DNA of 64,000 bases from Rhizohabitans arisaemae. GTDB taxonomy: Bacteria; Actinomycetota; Actinomycetes; Streptosporangiales; Streptosporangiaceae. A model generated the notes under the pieces. It was not told where the DNA came from. It saw only the letters and a list, made by a program, of their open reading frames with translations, and did not search any database. Where the stretch lies: NCBI RefSeq assembly GCF_025996515.1, contig NZ_BLRH01000060.1:992001-1056000 (forward strand), given 5' to 3'. Positions within the stretch are counted from its first letter, which is position 1, and each line of letters begins with the position of its first letter. Below, piece after piece: positions 40,635-50,320 of the stretch. The translations under genes and the position numbers were made by a program.

Positions 40635-42131
40635 TCACTCCTTGACGGGCTGCACGACGCCGCGCAGCGATGTGACGATGTCGCCGAACTCGCCGGCGAA
40701 ACCGTCGGCCGAGCCTTCGGTCTTGAGCAACCCGCCGACCTCGAGGTTGCCGTCGGACAGCCGTACCCACACCCTGCGGCGCCGTACGGTCAGCGAGAGC
40801 ACCAGGGAGAGCACCGCGACGCTGGAGGCGATCAGCGCGGGGAGACGGCCCGGGTCATAGGCGATCTGCAGGCTGATCCACTCGCGGACCCCGGTAAAGG
40901 TGATCGAGCCGCGTCCTTCGGGGAGGGTAAGGGTCTCACCGACGTTCAGCGGTTTCTCGGTCTTGGCGGCGAGGGTCATCTCGTCGGTGTCGAGCTGGTA
41001 GACCGACTGCGGTCCCTTCCGCAGCCCCAGGTCGCCGTGGTAGGCGAACAGGTTCACGGTCGGGTTGATCATGCCGGGGAACGCCGAGCCGAAGCCTTCC
41101 CCCACCGGGACCGTCGTCGGGAGGAAGAGCCCGAGCGCCCCCAGCTGGGCCGGCTTGGCGTCCGGGACCTTCAGCACCCCTTCGGAGGTGAAGGTGGCCT
41201 GCTCGGCGGGGAGGAAGGGCACGGGCCCGTCGAAGGCGACCTTGCCTTCGCCGTCCACGACCCGGAAGGTCGGCGCGTAGCCGTGGCCGAGGAGGTAGAC
41301 CTGCGCCCCGCCGGTCTCCAGCGGCTCGTTGACCCGCAGGTCGAAGGTCCGTTCCGGCGCGCCCGGCCGGTCCTGGACCCGCAGTCTGGCCACGAAGTCC
41401 AGCGCCTGTCCCCGCCGGTCGCCCTGGAGCACGTACGTGGCGTTGAAGTCGTCGAGCTGGAAGGAGAACGGGTGGAGGGACTCCTCCGTCGCCAGGCTCC
41501 CCGGCGTGTACTTGTCGTAGACGGCGACCGTGTTGGCGAAACCCTCATCTTCGGTGACGATCACGTTGGCGCGGTAGCCGTACAGCGCCCCGGCTCCGAT
41601 GGCGAACAGGAGGCCGAGCAGGGCGAAGTGGAAGAACAGGTTGCCGGTCTCCCGCAGGTACCCCTTCTCCGCGGCGACCCAGCCGGGACCGGCGACGACC
41701 CGGTAGCGGCGCTTGCGCAGGAGCGTCTGCGCCGCGGCGAGCGCCTGCTCCCCCTCGACGTCGGTCCGGTAGGAGCCGTGGTGGGGCAGCCGGTTCAGGT
41801 TGCGCGGCGCGGCCGGGGGCTTGCGGCGGATCTCCGCCAGGTGCTTGCGGAGCCTCGGCAGCACGCAGCCGGTGAGCGAGGTGAACAGAAGCAGGTAGAT
41901 CGCCGCGAACCAGGGGGCGGCGAAGACGTCGAAGAGCCAGAGCCGGTCGAAGACCTCGGCGAGGGTGGGGTTCTCCTTGTAGAACGCGACGACGTCCTCG
42001 GGCACGATCCCCCGCTGGGGCAGCAGCGAGCCCGGGATCGAGGCGAGGGCCATCAGGAAGAGCAGGATGAGCGCCGTCCGCATCGAGGTGAGCAGACGCC
42101 ACGCCCATCTGGCCCAGCCGACGATCCCCAT
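40635..42131 (-). CDS. resB: Cytochrome c biogenesis protein ResB
   Basis: This 498-residue partner of CcsB starts MGIVGWARWAWRLLTSMRTALILLFLMALASIPGSLLPQ. Three helices are followed by a large extracytoplasmic domain (about residues 200-425) and a last helix ALIASSVAVLSLVLSL. PERTFDLRVNEPLETGGAQVYLLGHGYAP is a ResB family stretch. The ATG shares bases with the ccdA stop (TGATG). It helps deliver haem and hold apocytochrome outside the membrane. Confidence 0.94.
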   Translation of the reverse strand: MGIVGWARWAWRLLTSMRTALILLFLMALASIPGSLLPQRGIVPEDVVAFYKENPTLAEVFDRLWLFDVFAAPWFAAIYLLLFTSLTGCVLPRLRKHLAEIRRKPPAAPRNLNRLPHHGSYRTDVEGEQALAAAQTLLRKRRYRVVAGPGWVAAEKGYLRETGNLFFHFALLGLLFAIGAGALYGYRANVIVTEDEGFANTVAVYDKYTPGSLATEESLHPFSFQLDDFNATYVLQGDRRGQALDFVARLRVQDRPGAPERTFDLRVNEPLETGGAQVYLLGHGYAPTFRVVDGEGKVAFDGPVPFLPAEQATFTSEGVLKVPDAKPAQLGALGLFLPTTVPVGEGFGSAFPGMINPTVNLFAYHGDLGLRKGPQSVYQLDTDEMTLAAKTEKPLNVGETLTLPEGRGSITFTGVREWISLQIAYDPGRLPALIASSVAVLSLVLSLTVRRRRVWVRLSDGNLEVGGLLKTEGSADGFAGEFGDIVTSLRGVVQPVKE

Positions 42132-42856
42132 CAGAGCACCGGCTCGAACGAGCCGACCCAGGTCTGCAGGCTCACCACGAAGTCGGTCCACAGCCCGGTG
42201 ACGAGCAGCAGCCCGACCACGACGAGCATGCCCCCGCCGACTCTCATGATCGTGCGTGAGTGCTTCCTGAGGGCGGGGATCGCCTTCAGCGCCTTGGCGT
42301 ACATCAGGCCCGCGAGCACGAACGGCAGGCCGAGCCCGAGTGCGTAGGCGAGGGAGAGTACGGCGCCGCGGCCCGCGCTCCCCTGGTCCAGGGAGAGGGC
42401 GAGCACCACGGCGAGGGTCGGGCCGATGCAGGGGGTCCAGCCGAGCCCGAAGACCACCCCGAGCAGCGGGGCGCCCGCCAGCCCGGCCGCGGGCACGCGG
42501 TTGATCCGCATGTCGCGCTGGAGTCCGGGGATGAACCCGAGGAAGGCGAGGCCGAGCAGGATGGTGAGTCCGCCGAGAATCTTGGTGATCAGCTCCTGCT
42601 CCATGAGGAGCGCGGCACCGAGACCCCCGAAGAGCGCCCCTGCCGACACGAACACCGCGGCGAAGCCGGCCACGAAGAGCAGACTGCCTGCGATCATCCG
42701 TCTGCGTCGCTCGTCGGCCCCGGTCATCCCGGTGACGTAGGAGAGGTAGCCGGGGACGAGGGGCAGGACGCAGGGGGAGAGGAAGGAGACGATGCCGGCG
42801 AGGACCGCGATGGGCAGGGCGAGCAGCAGGGAGCCCGATTCGACGAGCGAGGTCAT
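42131..42856 (-). CDS. ccdA: Thiol-disulfide carrier CcdA
   Basis: This 241-residue six-helix DsbD/CcdA family protein carries reducing power across the membrane. The two active cysteines are in FLSPCVLPLVPGYLSY (helix 1) and LGWTPCIGPTLAV (helix 4). It receives electrons from thioredoxin and passes them to ResA. The ATG overlaps the resA stop (ATGA); the longer upstream frame is antisense or out-of-frame coding. Confidence 0.94.
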   Translation of the reverse strand: MTSLVESGSLLLALPIAVLAGIVSFLSPCVLPLVPGYLSYVTGMTGADERRRRMIAGSLLFVAGFAAVFVSAGALFGGLGAALLMEQELITKILGGLTILLGLAFLGFIPGLQRDMRINRVPAAGLAGAPLLGVVFGLGWTPCIGPTLAVVLALSLDQGSAGRGAVLSLAYALGLGLPFVLAGLMYAKALKAIPALRKHSRTIMRVGGGMLVVVGLLLVTGLWTDFVVSLQTWVGSFEPVL

Positions 42857-43446
42857 CGTTCGGCCGCCAGCTCGTCGACGACGGCCTTCAACCGGCTGTA
42901 GGCGGCCTCCCCGGTGATCCGGACCGCGATCTTCCCCTGCCGATCGATGATCAGGGTCGACGGGATGGCGTTGGGTGACACCAACCCCTGGAACGCGAGC
43001 GCGACCCGGCCCGGCTGATCGAACAGACTCGGGTACTCGATCTTGTAGGTCCGTTCGAACGCCTTGGCGCTCTCCTTCTGATCCTTGAAGTCCACGCCGA
43101 CGAACTCCACGCCGCGGGCCTTGGTCTCGTCGTAGACCTGCTTGAGCGCGGGGGCCTCGGAGCGGCAGGGCGCGCACCAGGACGCCCAGAAGTTCATCAC
43201 GACCACCTTGCCGCGGAGGTCGCTCAGCTTGAAGGGCTTGTCGGCGAGCGTGGTGCCCTCGACGGCCGGGGCCGGCTTGCGCTCGGTGAACTTCTGGACC
43301 TGGCCGGTTCCGCCGATGAACCTGGTGTCGTCGGTCCCCGGGCCGGTCTGCGTCCCGGAGTTTCCCGCGCAGCCGCCGAGCAGCAGCACGGCCGCCGCGG
43401 CCACGGCGGCGCCCATGCGAATTCGACCACGGCGATCAATGGGCAT
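42853..43446 (-). CDS. resA: ResA/TlpA-type thiol reductase lipoprotein
   Basis: This 197-residue exported lipoprotein has a lipobox LLGGC (C26) and a thioredoxin fold. The active site is FWASWCAPCRSE (C91 and C94), with the cis-proline in NAIPSTLIID (about residue 165). It would reduce the haem-binding cysteines of apocytochromes with electrons from CcdA. It is the first gene of the cytochrome c maturation operon. Confidence 0.94.
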   Translation of the reverse strand: MPIDRRGRIRMGAAVAAAAVLLLGGCAGNSGTQTGPGTDDTRFIGGTGQVQKFTERKPAPAVEGTTLADKPFKLSDLRGKVVVMNFWASWCAPCRSEAPALKQVYDETKARGVEFVGVDFKDQKESAKAFERTYKIEYPSLFDQPGRVALAFQGLVSPNAIPSTLIIDRQGKIAVRITGEAAYSRLKAVVDELAAER

Positions 43447-43484
43447 GAGGGAGGGTCTCCAACTACAGGCGGTAGAGCATCACT

Positions 43485-44135
43485 CTATCGGCGAGGACGG
43501 GCGCCTCTGGCATTGGGGCGCTTCACCAGTTCCGCCGCGGGCTCGGAGTAGCCGACGCTGATCAGCCGGTCGCCGTCGAAGGTGAGGGTGGTCAGGCTCG
43601 CCAGCATGCACTGCCGCCGCCGCGGGTCGTGCCAGAGCCTGCGGCCCTCGGTGGCCATCCGGATGATCCAGATGGGGAGCTGGTGGCTGACCAGGAGCGC
43701 CTCGTGCCCCCGGGCGGACTCCCTGGCCTCGTCGATCACGGCCTTCATCCGCTGCACCACGTCGATGTACCGCTCACCCCACGACGGGCGGAACGGGTTC
43801 CACAGGTACCTCCAGTGGCGCGGGCTGCGCAGCGAGCCGTCCCCGACCCCGACGGTGAGCCCTTCGAAGACGTTCTCCGACTCGATCAGCCGGGCGTCGG
43901 TGCGGACCTCCAGGCTGAGCGCCTCGGCGATCGGCTTGACGGTGTCCTGCGCGCGCTCCAGCGGTGAGCTGTAGAGGGCGACGATGTCCCGGTGGGCGAC
44001 GGCTTTCGCCACGATTTCGGCCATCCGCCGACCGTTCTCGGAGAGATGGTAGCCAGGCAGCCGCCCGTACAGGATGCCGTTGGGGTTCTCGACCTCACCA
44101 TGCCGCAGCAGGTGAACGACTGTGGTGATGCTCAA
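43485..44135 (-). CDS. Histidine phosphatase family protein
   Basis: This 216-residue phosphoglycerate-mutase-like phosphatase has the phosphohistidine site LLRHGEVENPNG (about residue 11) and a second catalytic region LVSHQLPIWI (about residue 150). YSSPLERAQDT is the usual arginine-bearing segment. The substrate is not evident. It starts next to the resA operon in the same direction, with a 38-nt gap, but lacks any known link to it. Confidence 0.9.
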   Translation of the reverse strand: MSITTVVHLLRHGEVENPNGILYGRLPGYHLSENGRRMAEIVAKAVAHRDIVALYSSPLERAQDTVKPIAEALSLEVRTDARLIESENVFEGLTVGVGDGSLRSPRHWRYLWNPFRPSWGERYIDVVQRMKAVIDEARESARGHEALLVSHQLPIWIIRMATEGRRLWHDPRRRQCMLASLTTLTFDGDRLISVGYSEPAAELVKRPNARGARPRR

Positions 44136-44214
44136 CCTAGCTCCTCGCCGAGTGTTCCGTCAGCGGTTCAGCCTACCGGCCGACCGGGGCGCCGCCCTCT
44201 CCCCACCTGCCCGC

Positions 44215-45138
44215 TTACGTCCCGTAAGCCGGCCGGGACGGGTCTTGCCGCACCGCGTGCCGCAGGGCGTCGACGGCGGCGCGGACCGCCGGGCGCCTGG
44301 CGGTCTCGGTCCGCCACAGCGCGTAGATGCGCCGGGTGAGCTGAGGTGCCGCCGCGACCATGCGCACCCCGGCGGGCACCTCGCACCGGCCCAGACGCGG
44401 GACGACCGCGCAGCCCTGCCCGGCGGCGACGAGGGCGAACTGGGTCGCGTACTCGTCCGCCATGCAGCGGATGTCGGGTTCGACCCCGGCCGAGCGGAGG
44501 GTGAACATCAGCCAGCCGTGGCAGACCGTGCCGGGCGAGGAGCTGATCCAGCGCTCCCCCGCCAGGTCGGAGAACTGCACCGTGTCGCGGTCGGCGAGCG
44601 GGTGCCCGGCGGGGAGCGCGACGTCCGCCTGGTCGTCGGTGAGGATGGACTTGGACAGCCCGGAGGGTACGGCCATGGGCTGGTTGAACCAGTCCTGCAC
44701 CACGACGAGGTCGATCTCCCCGCGGCTCACCGCGTTGGTCAGCCGCTCCGGCTCACGCTCGTACATGACCAGTTCGAGCTCGGGGTGGCGTTCGCGGAGC
44801 AACCGGATGGCCTCCGGCATCAACCCCCTGGCGGCGGTGGGGAACGCGCCGACCGAGAGCCGGCCGACCACCGCGCCGCGCAGCGCCTCGAAGTCCGCCT
44901 CGGCGGTCTCGACCATGGCCAGGATGCGGTCGGCGTGGTCGGCCAGCAGGCCGGCCGCGTCGGTGAGCCTGATTCCGCGCCCGTTGCGTTCGATCAGGAC
45001 GGCCCCGGTCTCCCGTTCCAGCTTCGCCAGCTGCTGGGAGATCGCGGACGGGGTGACCATCATCGCGTCGGCGGCGGCGCCGACGGAGCCGTAGGTCGCC
45101 ACGGCGTGGAGCGCCTTCAACCTCTGCAAGTCGAGCAT
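44215..45138 (-). CDS. LysR-family transcriptional regulator
   Basis: This 307-residue regulator has the N-terminal winged helix LDLQRLKALHAVATYGSVGAAADAMMVTPSAISQQLAKLERETGA and a C-terminal substrate-binding domain (about residues 95-300) containing the LVVVQDWFNQP pocket region. It follows hemL in the same direction after 40 nt, so it could be read through from hemL. Its target and ligand are unknown, and nothing shows that it controls haem synthesis. Confidence 0.93.
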   Translation of the reverse strand: MLDLQRLKALHAVATYGSVGAAADAMMVTPSAISQQLAKLERETGAVLIERNGRGIRLTDAAGLLADHADRILAMVETAEADFEALRGAVVGRLSVGAFPTAARGLMPEAIRLLRERHPELELVMYEREPERLTNAVSRGEIDLVVVQDWFNQPMAVPSGLSKSILTDDQADVALPAGHPLADRDTVQFSDLAGERWISSSPGTVCHGWLMFTLRSAGVEPDIRCMADEYATQFALVAAGQGCAVVPRLGRCEVPAGVRMVAAAPQLTRRIYALWRTETARRPAVRAAVDALRHAVRQDPSRPAYGT

Positions 45139-45177
45139 GTAGTAACTCTAAATTCAATCGCGCGAAAAAGCACGAAG

Positions 45178-46476
45178 TCACTGAACGGCGACCGCGGCCG
45201 CCGCCTTCGCGGCGACGGGCAGCGCCTGGGCGATCCGTTCGACCGCCTCGTCGTCGTGCGCGGCCGAGAGGAACCACGCCTCGTACGCCGAAGGCGGCAG
45301 GTAGACGCCCTGGTCGAGCATGGTGTGGAAGAACGCCGAGTAGACCGCGGTGTTCTGCCGCCGCGCCCCCGCGAAGTCGGTCACCGCGTCCGGGCCGAAG
45401 AAGATCGAGAACAGGTTCCCGGCCCGCTGCAGCTGATGCGGCACCCCCTCCGCGGCGAGGGCCTCCGAAGCCAGTCGCCCGACCGTCTCGGCCACCTGGT
45501 CGAGCCGCGCGTAGACCTCCGGACCGCAGGCGCGCAGAGTCGCCAGCCCCGCGGCGACCGCGAGCGGGTTCCCCGACAGGGTGCCCGCCTGGTAGACGGG
45601 CCCCTCCGGGGCGAGCAGGCGCATCACCTCGGCCTTCCCGCCGAAGGCGGCCGCGGGCAGGCCCCCGCCCATCACCTTGCCGAAGGTCATCAGGTCGGCG
45701 TCGACCGGGTCCAGGCCGTACCATCCCGAGGCCGAGACGCGGAATCCGGTGAGCACCTCATCGATGATCAACAGTGCGCCGTGCTCGGTGCAGAACCCGC
45801 GCAGGGCCGCGTTGAAACCCGGGGCGGGCGGGACGACCCCCATGTTCGCCGGGCACGCCTCGGTGATCACGCAGGCGATCTCCGCGCCGTACCGGGCGAA
45901 CGCCTCCGACACCGCCTCCGGCGCGTTGTACGGGAGCACGATCGTGTCCGCCGCCGACGCCCCGGTCACCCCCGGGGTGTCCGGCAGCCCGAAGGTCACC
46001 AGGCCCGATCCGGCGGAGGCGAGCAGCGCGTCCACATGCCCGTGGTAGCAGCCCGCGAACTTCACCACCTTGGACCGCCCGGTGAAACCACGCGCCAGCC
46101 GTACCGCCGACATCGTCGCCTCGGTACCCGAGGAGACCAGCCGGACCCGTTCGACGGGGGCGACCCGCGCGACGATCTCCTCGGCGAGCTCGACCTCCCC
46201 CGGCGTGGCGGTGCCGAACGAGGTGCCGCGCCGGGCGGCCTCCTGCAGCGCGTCCAGCACCTGCGGGTGGGTGTGGCCCAGGATCATCGGCCCCCACGAG
46301 CAGACGAGGTCGACGTAGCGATTGCCGTCCGCGTCGGTCAGATACGGGCCCTGGCCCGACACCATGAACCGCGGGACTCCCCCCACGGCTCCGAAAGCGC
46401 GTACCGGGGAGTTCACCCCGCCGGGCACGACCTGGCAGGCCCGGTCAAACAACGTCTGGGAGCGTTCGGTATCCAC
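45178..46476 (-). CDS. hemL: Glutamate-1-semialdehyde 2,1-aminomutase
   Basis: This 432-residue PLP enzyme converts glutamate-1-semialdehyde to 5-aminolevulinate. The PLP lysine is K267 in [13 protein letters not shown]. Other class III aminotransferase parts are [33 protein letters not shown] and [11 protein letters not shown]. The product feeds HemB, encoded at 47735 in the same orientation. It has its own apparent transcription unit, separated from hemB by two unrelated genes. Confidence 0.96.
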   Translation of the reverse strand: MDTERSQTLFDRACQVVPGGVNSPVRAFGAVGGVPRFMVSGQGPYLTDADGNRYVDLVCSWGPMILGHTHPQVLDALQEAARRGTSFGTATPGEVELAEEIVARVAPVERVRLVSSGTEATMSAVRLARGFTGRSKVVKFAGCYHGHVDALLASAGSGLVTFGLPDTPGVTGASAADTIVLPYNAPEAVSEAFARYGAEIACVITEACPANMGVVPPAPGFNAALRGFCTEHGALLIIDEVLTGFRVSASGWYGLDPVDADLMTFGKVMGGGLPAAAFGGKAEVMRLLAPEGPVYQAGTLSGNPLAVAAGLATLRACGPEVYARLDQVAETVGRLASEALAAEGVPHQLQRAGNLFSIFFGPDAVTDFAGARRQNTAVYSAFFHTMLDQGVYLPPSAYEAWFLSAAHDDEAVERIAQALPVAAKAAAAVAVQ

Positions 46477-46630
46477 CCGCCCAGTCTGTCAGGCGGTGGT
46501 CGCGGGCCCGTCGAAGACCCGACCGACTCGGCGTCGCCCTCGGCTTGGGACCCTTCGACCGCACCGGTACGGCCGTCCGGCCCGGCTCACCGGATCCGGC
46601 CGGGAACCTCCGACCCGGACGGGTACGGCG

Positions 46631-46906
46631 TCACGCGGTCGGGGCGGGTTTGAGGAAGGCCTCGTCGGCGTAGCACCAGCCCCAGTCCTCGCCGGGCTCG
46701 AAGGATCTGATGATCGGGTGACCCTCGGCGTGGTAGTGCGCGGTGGCGTGCCGGTTCGGCGAGGAGTCGCAGCAGCCCACGTGGCCGCAGGTGAGACAGA
46801 GCCGCAGGTGAACCCAGGCCGAATCCGAGAGAAGGCACTCCTCGCACCCGGTCGGCGTCCGGGGTGACACGACCTTGACGTCGCCGAGGTGCGAACAGGT
46901 GCTCAT
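46631..46906 (-). CDS. UBP-type zinc-finger protein
   Basis: This 91-residue protein is a stand-alone ZnF-UBP domain. Ligands occur in CSHLGDV, CEECL, CLTCGHVGCCDS and the histidines of NRHATAHYHAEGHPIIRSFEPGEDWGWCY. The ATG at 46906 (MSTCSHL) is preferred over one 42 bases upstream because the finger begins there. In bacteria such domains lack ubiquitin partners, and their role is unknown. Binding to a protein C-terminus is the usual chemistry. Confidence 0.88.
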   Translation of the reverse strand: MSTCSHLGDVKVVSPRTPTGCEECLLSDSAWVHLRLCLTCGHVGCCDSSPNRHATAHYHAEGHPIIRSFEPGEDWGWCYADEAFLKPAPTA

Positions 46907-46972
46907 GGTCTCGTCCCCTCTCCAGCGGATTTCCGCCGTCGATTTCACCGTATCGCCCGTTCGGCGTCGTGC

Positions 46973-47632
46973 TTACCCCTGGCAGGCGTCGGCGAGCCAG
47001 TCGATGACGCGGAGCGGATCCGGGAGGGCCGTGCCGTCGGGGGGGCGGACCCAGGTGACGTATCCGCCCGCGGCGAGGGTGGAAGGCGGCGCGAGCACGT
47101 AGCTGTCGCGGCAGTGCCAGCGCAGCCCGGGGGTCTCGTCGATCGTCCCGGGGTCGCAGTCCAGGTGGCAGGACCACCACTCGTCCTCGTCCTCCGGAGC
47201 GCCCCGGGTGCTCACGAAAAAAAGAACTCGGTCGGTTCCGTATGCGGCTACGGGACCGACCGAGGTTGTGCCTGAGGCCTCCATCCGGGCGAGCGCGGTC
47301 ATTCCCGCGGGCGCCGGTACGTCGAAGACGTCGAAGACGCGCCCCGTGGGCAGGATGACGTTCGCCTCCGGCGTGCGCTCCCAGAGTGGGGTGAGGCGGT
47401 CCGGGTCGACGGTGGCCTGACTCTGCCAGGCCGGCGAGAGCGGATGGGCGCCGGGGTCGGGACAGCCGATCCGGTCACAGGAACAGGCCCGGGTGCCTTC
47501 CCGCAGCGGATGGGCCCCGGGACAGCTCGCCCAGCCGAGCCGGGCGTACGCGAGCACCGAAGCGATCTTCTCGGGTGTTCCGGGCGACTTGGCCCGCCGC
47601 TTCGATCGCCGTGCCAACGGCACCCCCACCAT
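46973..47632 (-). CDS. Prim-Pol-like protein (bifunctional primase/polymerase N-terminal family)
   Basis: This 219-residue protein has the pattern ALAYARLGWASCPGAHPL, C-rich CSCDRIGCPDPGAHPLSPAWQSQATVD and FDVFDVPAPAGMTALARM, which occur in actinobacterial proteins annotated as Prim-Pol N-terminal domains. The catalytic acidic triad expected for a polymerase is not clear: DVFDV lies where the DxD should be. It may be a non-catalytic or specialised member. The ATG at 47632 has GGAGG in front; a GTG at 47647 is less likely. It sits beside hemB by conserved gene order. Confidence 0.75.
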   Translation of the reverse strand: MVGVPLARRSKRRAKSPGTPEKIASVLAYARLGWASCPGAHPLREGTRACSCDRIGCPDPGAHPLSPAWQSQATVDPDRLTPLWERTPEANVILPTGRVFDVFDVPAPAGMTALARMEASGTTSVGPVAAYGTDRVLFFVSTRGAPEDEDEWWSCHLDCDPGTIDETPGLRWHCRDSYVLAPPSTLAAGGYVTWVRPPDGTALPDPLRVIDWLADACQG

Positions 47633-47734
47633 GGTCGCCTCCCCCACCGGTATTCACGTCGATGCCTTGCCCTGATAATGCACCTTCTAGATCTCAGACG
47701 TGACACGACCCCGGAAAACACCCCGAAAACCGCT

Positions 47735-48721
47735 TCACCTGAGGTGCCGGGCGACCTCGACGGCCCAGTAAGTCAAGATCAGATCGGCGCCGGCCCGGCG
47801 GATCGACAGCAGGGACTCCATGACGGCCCGGTCCCGGTCCAGCCACCCGTTCGCCGCCGCGGCCTCGATCATCGAGTACTCGCCGCTCACCTGGTAGGCG
47901 GCGACGGGCACCTCCACCAGGTCCCGCACCTGCCGGATCACGTCCAGGGAGGACATGGCCGGTTTGACCATGACCGCGTCGGCGCCCTCCGCCAGGTCCA
48001 GCCGGACCTCCCGGAGCGACTCGCCCAGCGGCCCGGCCGGATCCTGCTGGTAGGCCTTCCGGTCGCCGAACTGCGGCGCGCACTCGGCCGCGTCCCGGAA
48101 CGGGCCGTAGAAGCTCGACGCGTACTTGGCGGAGTAGGCGAGGATGCCGACCTCGGGGAAACCCGCCCCGTCCAGGGCGGCCCGGATCGCGGCGACCTGC
48201 CCGTCCATCATGCCGCTGGGCGCCACCAGGTGGGCCCCCGCCGCGGCCTGCGCCACCGCGATCGAGGCGTAGCGCTCCAGCGTGGCGTCGTTGTCGACCT
48301 CGCCGCCCTCGGTGATCAGCCCGCAGTGGCCGTGGTCGGCGGTCTCGTCCAGGCACAGGTCGGTCATGAGCACCGTGGCGTCGCCCACGTCCGCCACGAG
48401 GTCGGCGATCGCCCGCTGCACGATCCCGCCCGGGTCGTCGCCGGCGGAGCCGCGGGCGTCCTTCTCCGCGGGGATGCCGAAGAGGATGAGCCCGCCGACG
48501 CCCGCCTCCACCGCCTCGTGGGCGGCTTTGCGGAGCGAGTCCCGGCTGTGCTGCACCACACCCGGCATGGAGACGACCGGCTGCGGCTCGGAGATCCCCT
48601 CCTTGACGAACATCGGCAGGACGAGCTGCGCCGGGTGCAGCCGGACGCCGGCCATCAGCCGCCGCATCGCCGGGGTACGGCGAAGCCTGCGCGGACGCGA
48701 AACCGGAAACCCTGCGTTCAT
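47735..48721 (-). CDS. hemB: Porphobilinogen synthase
   Basis: This 328-residue enzyme joins two 5-aminolevulinate molecules. Catalytic lysines lie in AYSAKYASSFYGPFRDA and DAVMVKPAMSSLDVIRQ. The metal site reads LCLDETADHGHCG: two cysteines are kept while the middle one of the zinc-type set is aspartate, a mixed site often seen in actinobacteria. The ATG at 48721 fits the family start (PRRLRRTPAMRRL). It is the last gene of the rex-hemA-hemC-hemD-hemB operon and starts 22 nt after the hemD stop. Confidence 0.96.
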   Translation of the reverse strand: MNAGFPVSRPRRLRRTPAMRRLMAGVRLHPAQLVLPMFVKEGISEPQPVVSMPGVVQHSRDSLRKAAHEAVEAGVGGLILFGIPAEKDARGSAGDDPGGIVQRAIADLVADVGDATVLMTDLCLDETADHGHCGLITEGGEVDNDATLERYASIAVAQAAAGAHLVAPSGMMDGQVAAIRAALDGAGFPEVGILAYSAKYASSFYGPFRDAAECAPQFGDRKAYQQDPAGPLGESLREVRLDLAEGADAVMVKPAMSSLDVIRQVRDLVEVPVAAYQVSGEYSMIEAAAANGWLDRDRAVMESLLSIRRAGADLILTYWAVEVARHLR

Positions 48722-48743
48722 TGTCTCAAACCCCCATCGGCGC

Positions 48744-50315
48744 CTACTTGGCCTTGCGGCGGGCGCCCCTCCGGGTCTGGCTGGGCCTGCGAACCGTCTC
48801 TCCGGCCTCCGCCGCCGCGCGCCGCTGCTTGGCACCGTACTCCGCCAGCGCCACCGCGAGGGCCGAAGCCGAAGGTTTGTCCGCCATGACGTCCACCCGG
48901 AGGCCGAATTCCTCGGCGGTCTTGGCCGTCTGCGGGCCGATCGCGGCGATGACCGTGACGGCGTGCGGCTTGCCGGCGATCCCGACCAGGTTCCGTACCG
49001 TCGAGGAGGAGGTGAACAGGACGGCGTCGAACCCGCCGCCCTTGATCGCCTCCCGGATCGGCGCGGGTGGCGGCGCCGCCCGTACCGTCCGATAGGCGGT
49101 CACGTCATCGCATTCCCAGCCCAGCTCGGTCAGCCCGGCCACCAGCGTCTCGGTGGCGATGTCCGCCCGCGGCAGCAGCACCCGGTTGATCGGGTCCAGC
49201 ATGGAGTCGTACGGCGGCCAGTCCGCGAGCAGCCCCTCCGAGGACTGCTGCCCGCTCGGCACCAGGTCCGGCTTGACGCCGAACTCCACCAGCGCCTTGG
49301 TGGTCTGCTCGCCCACCGTGGCGACCTTCAGCCCGGCGAACGCCCGGGCGTCCAGCCCGTACTCGTCGAACTTCTCCTTGACCGCGCGGACCGCGTTGGC
49401 CGAGGTGAACGCGACCCACTCGTAGCGTCCGGTGACCAGGCCCTTGATCGCCCGATCCATCTGCTGGGGCGTGCGCGGCGGCTCCACCGAGATCGTGGGC
49501 ACCTCCTCGGGCACCGCCCCGTACGACCTGAGCTGGTCGGAGAGCCTGCCCGACTGGTCCTTGGTGCGGGGCACCAGCACCCGCCAGCCGAAGAGCGGGC
49601 GCGTCTCGAACCAGGACATCCGCTCCCGTGCCGAGACCGCGTCCCCGACGATGATCAGGCCCGGCTCCTCGACCCCGGAGTGCTTCAGGTCCGCGGCCAG
49701 CCTGCCCAGGGAGGAGACCACGGTGAGCTGCTCGGTCGTCGTCCCTGAACAGGTCACGGCGACCGGCGTGGAGTCCGGCTTGCCTCCGGCCACCAGCGCC
49801 TTGGCGATGGAGACGGCCTCCTCGACCCCGTGGTAGATCACCAGCGTGCCCTGACACGTGGCGTGCACCCGCCAGTCCTCCACCTGTGCCGCGTCCACGA
49901 CCCGGAGCTCGGGTACGGCCACGGCGGGCGGGATGCCGGCGTAGACCGGCACGGCGGTCGCGGGCGGGATGCCGGGCACGATCTCGAAGAGGACGTCGGC
50001 CTTGGCGCACACGTCGATCTCATGGGTGATGTCGGTGAAGAGCAGCGGGTCCCCCGGGCAGAGCCGGACGACCGCCGAGCCCGCCTGGGCCGCCGCGACC
50101 GCCCGGGTCACGGCGTCCCGGTGCTCGGCCGTGTCGACGATCTCGACGTCGGGGCCGCAGTGCCGGAGCAGCCGCCCGGAGGCCTCGCGGTCGAGCACGA
50201 CGAGGTCGGCCCTCGCCAGCAGGTCGGCGCCACGCAGGGTGAGCAGGTTCTCATCGCCCGGCCCGGTCCCGACGAACGAGACGCCGCCGGCGTGTCCAAA
50301 GGTGGTCTGAATCAT
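48744..50315 (-). CDS. hemD: Uroporphyrinogen-III C-methyltransferase / synthase fusion
   Basis: This 523-residue fusion has an N-terminal methyltransferase domain (about residues 1-245) with VSFVGTGPGDENLLTLRG and VVRLCPGDPLLF, the SAM site of CobA/CysG. The C-terminal uroporphyrinogen-III synthase domain (about 255-495) includes VLVPRTKDQSGRLSDQLRSYGA. The fusion closes the tetrapyrrole ring and can divert product to sirohaem or cobalamin. The tail is Arg/Lys-rich. The ATG at 50315 overlaps no gene; HemC ends 5 nt before it. Confidence 0.93.
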   Translation of the reverse strand: MIQTTFGHAGGVSFVGTGPGDENLLTLRGADLLARADLVVLDREASGRLLRHCGPDVEIVDTAEHRDAVTRAVAAAQAGSAVVRLCPGDPLLFTDITHEIDVCAKADVLFEIVPGIPPATAVPVYAGIPPAVAVPELRVVDAAQVEDWRVHATCQGTLVIYHGVEEAVSIAKALVAGGKPDSTPVAVTCSGTTTEQLTVVSSLGRLAADLKHSGVEEPGLIIVGDAVSARERMSWFETRPLFGWRVLVPRTKDQSGRLSDQLRSYGAVPEEVPTISVEPPRTPQQMDRAIKGLVTGRYEWVAFTSANAVRAVKEKFDEYGLDARAFAGLKVATVGEQTTKALVEFGVKPDLVPSGQQSSEGLLADWPPYDSMLDPINRVLLPRADIATETLVAGLTELGWECDDVTAYRTVRAAPPPAPIREAIKGGGFDAVLFTSSSTVRNLVGIAGKPHAVTVIAAIGPQTAKTAEEFGLRVDVMADKPSASALAVALAEYGAKQRRAAAEAGETVRRPSQTRRGARRKAK

Positions 50316-50320
50316 GGGGC

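Noticed and set aside
44122-46653. 843-residue plus-strand frame
   Set aside because: It is antisense to the LysR and hemL genes, both with clear motifs.
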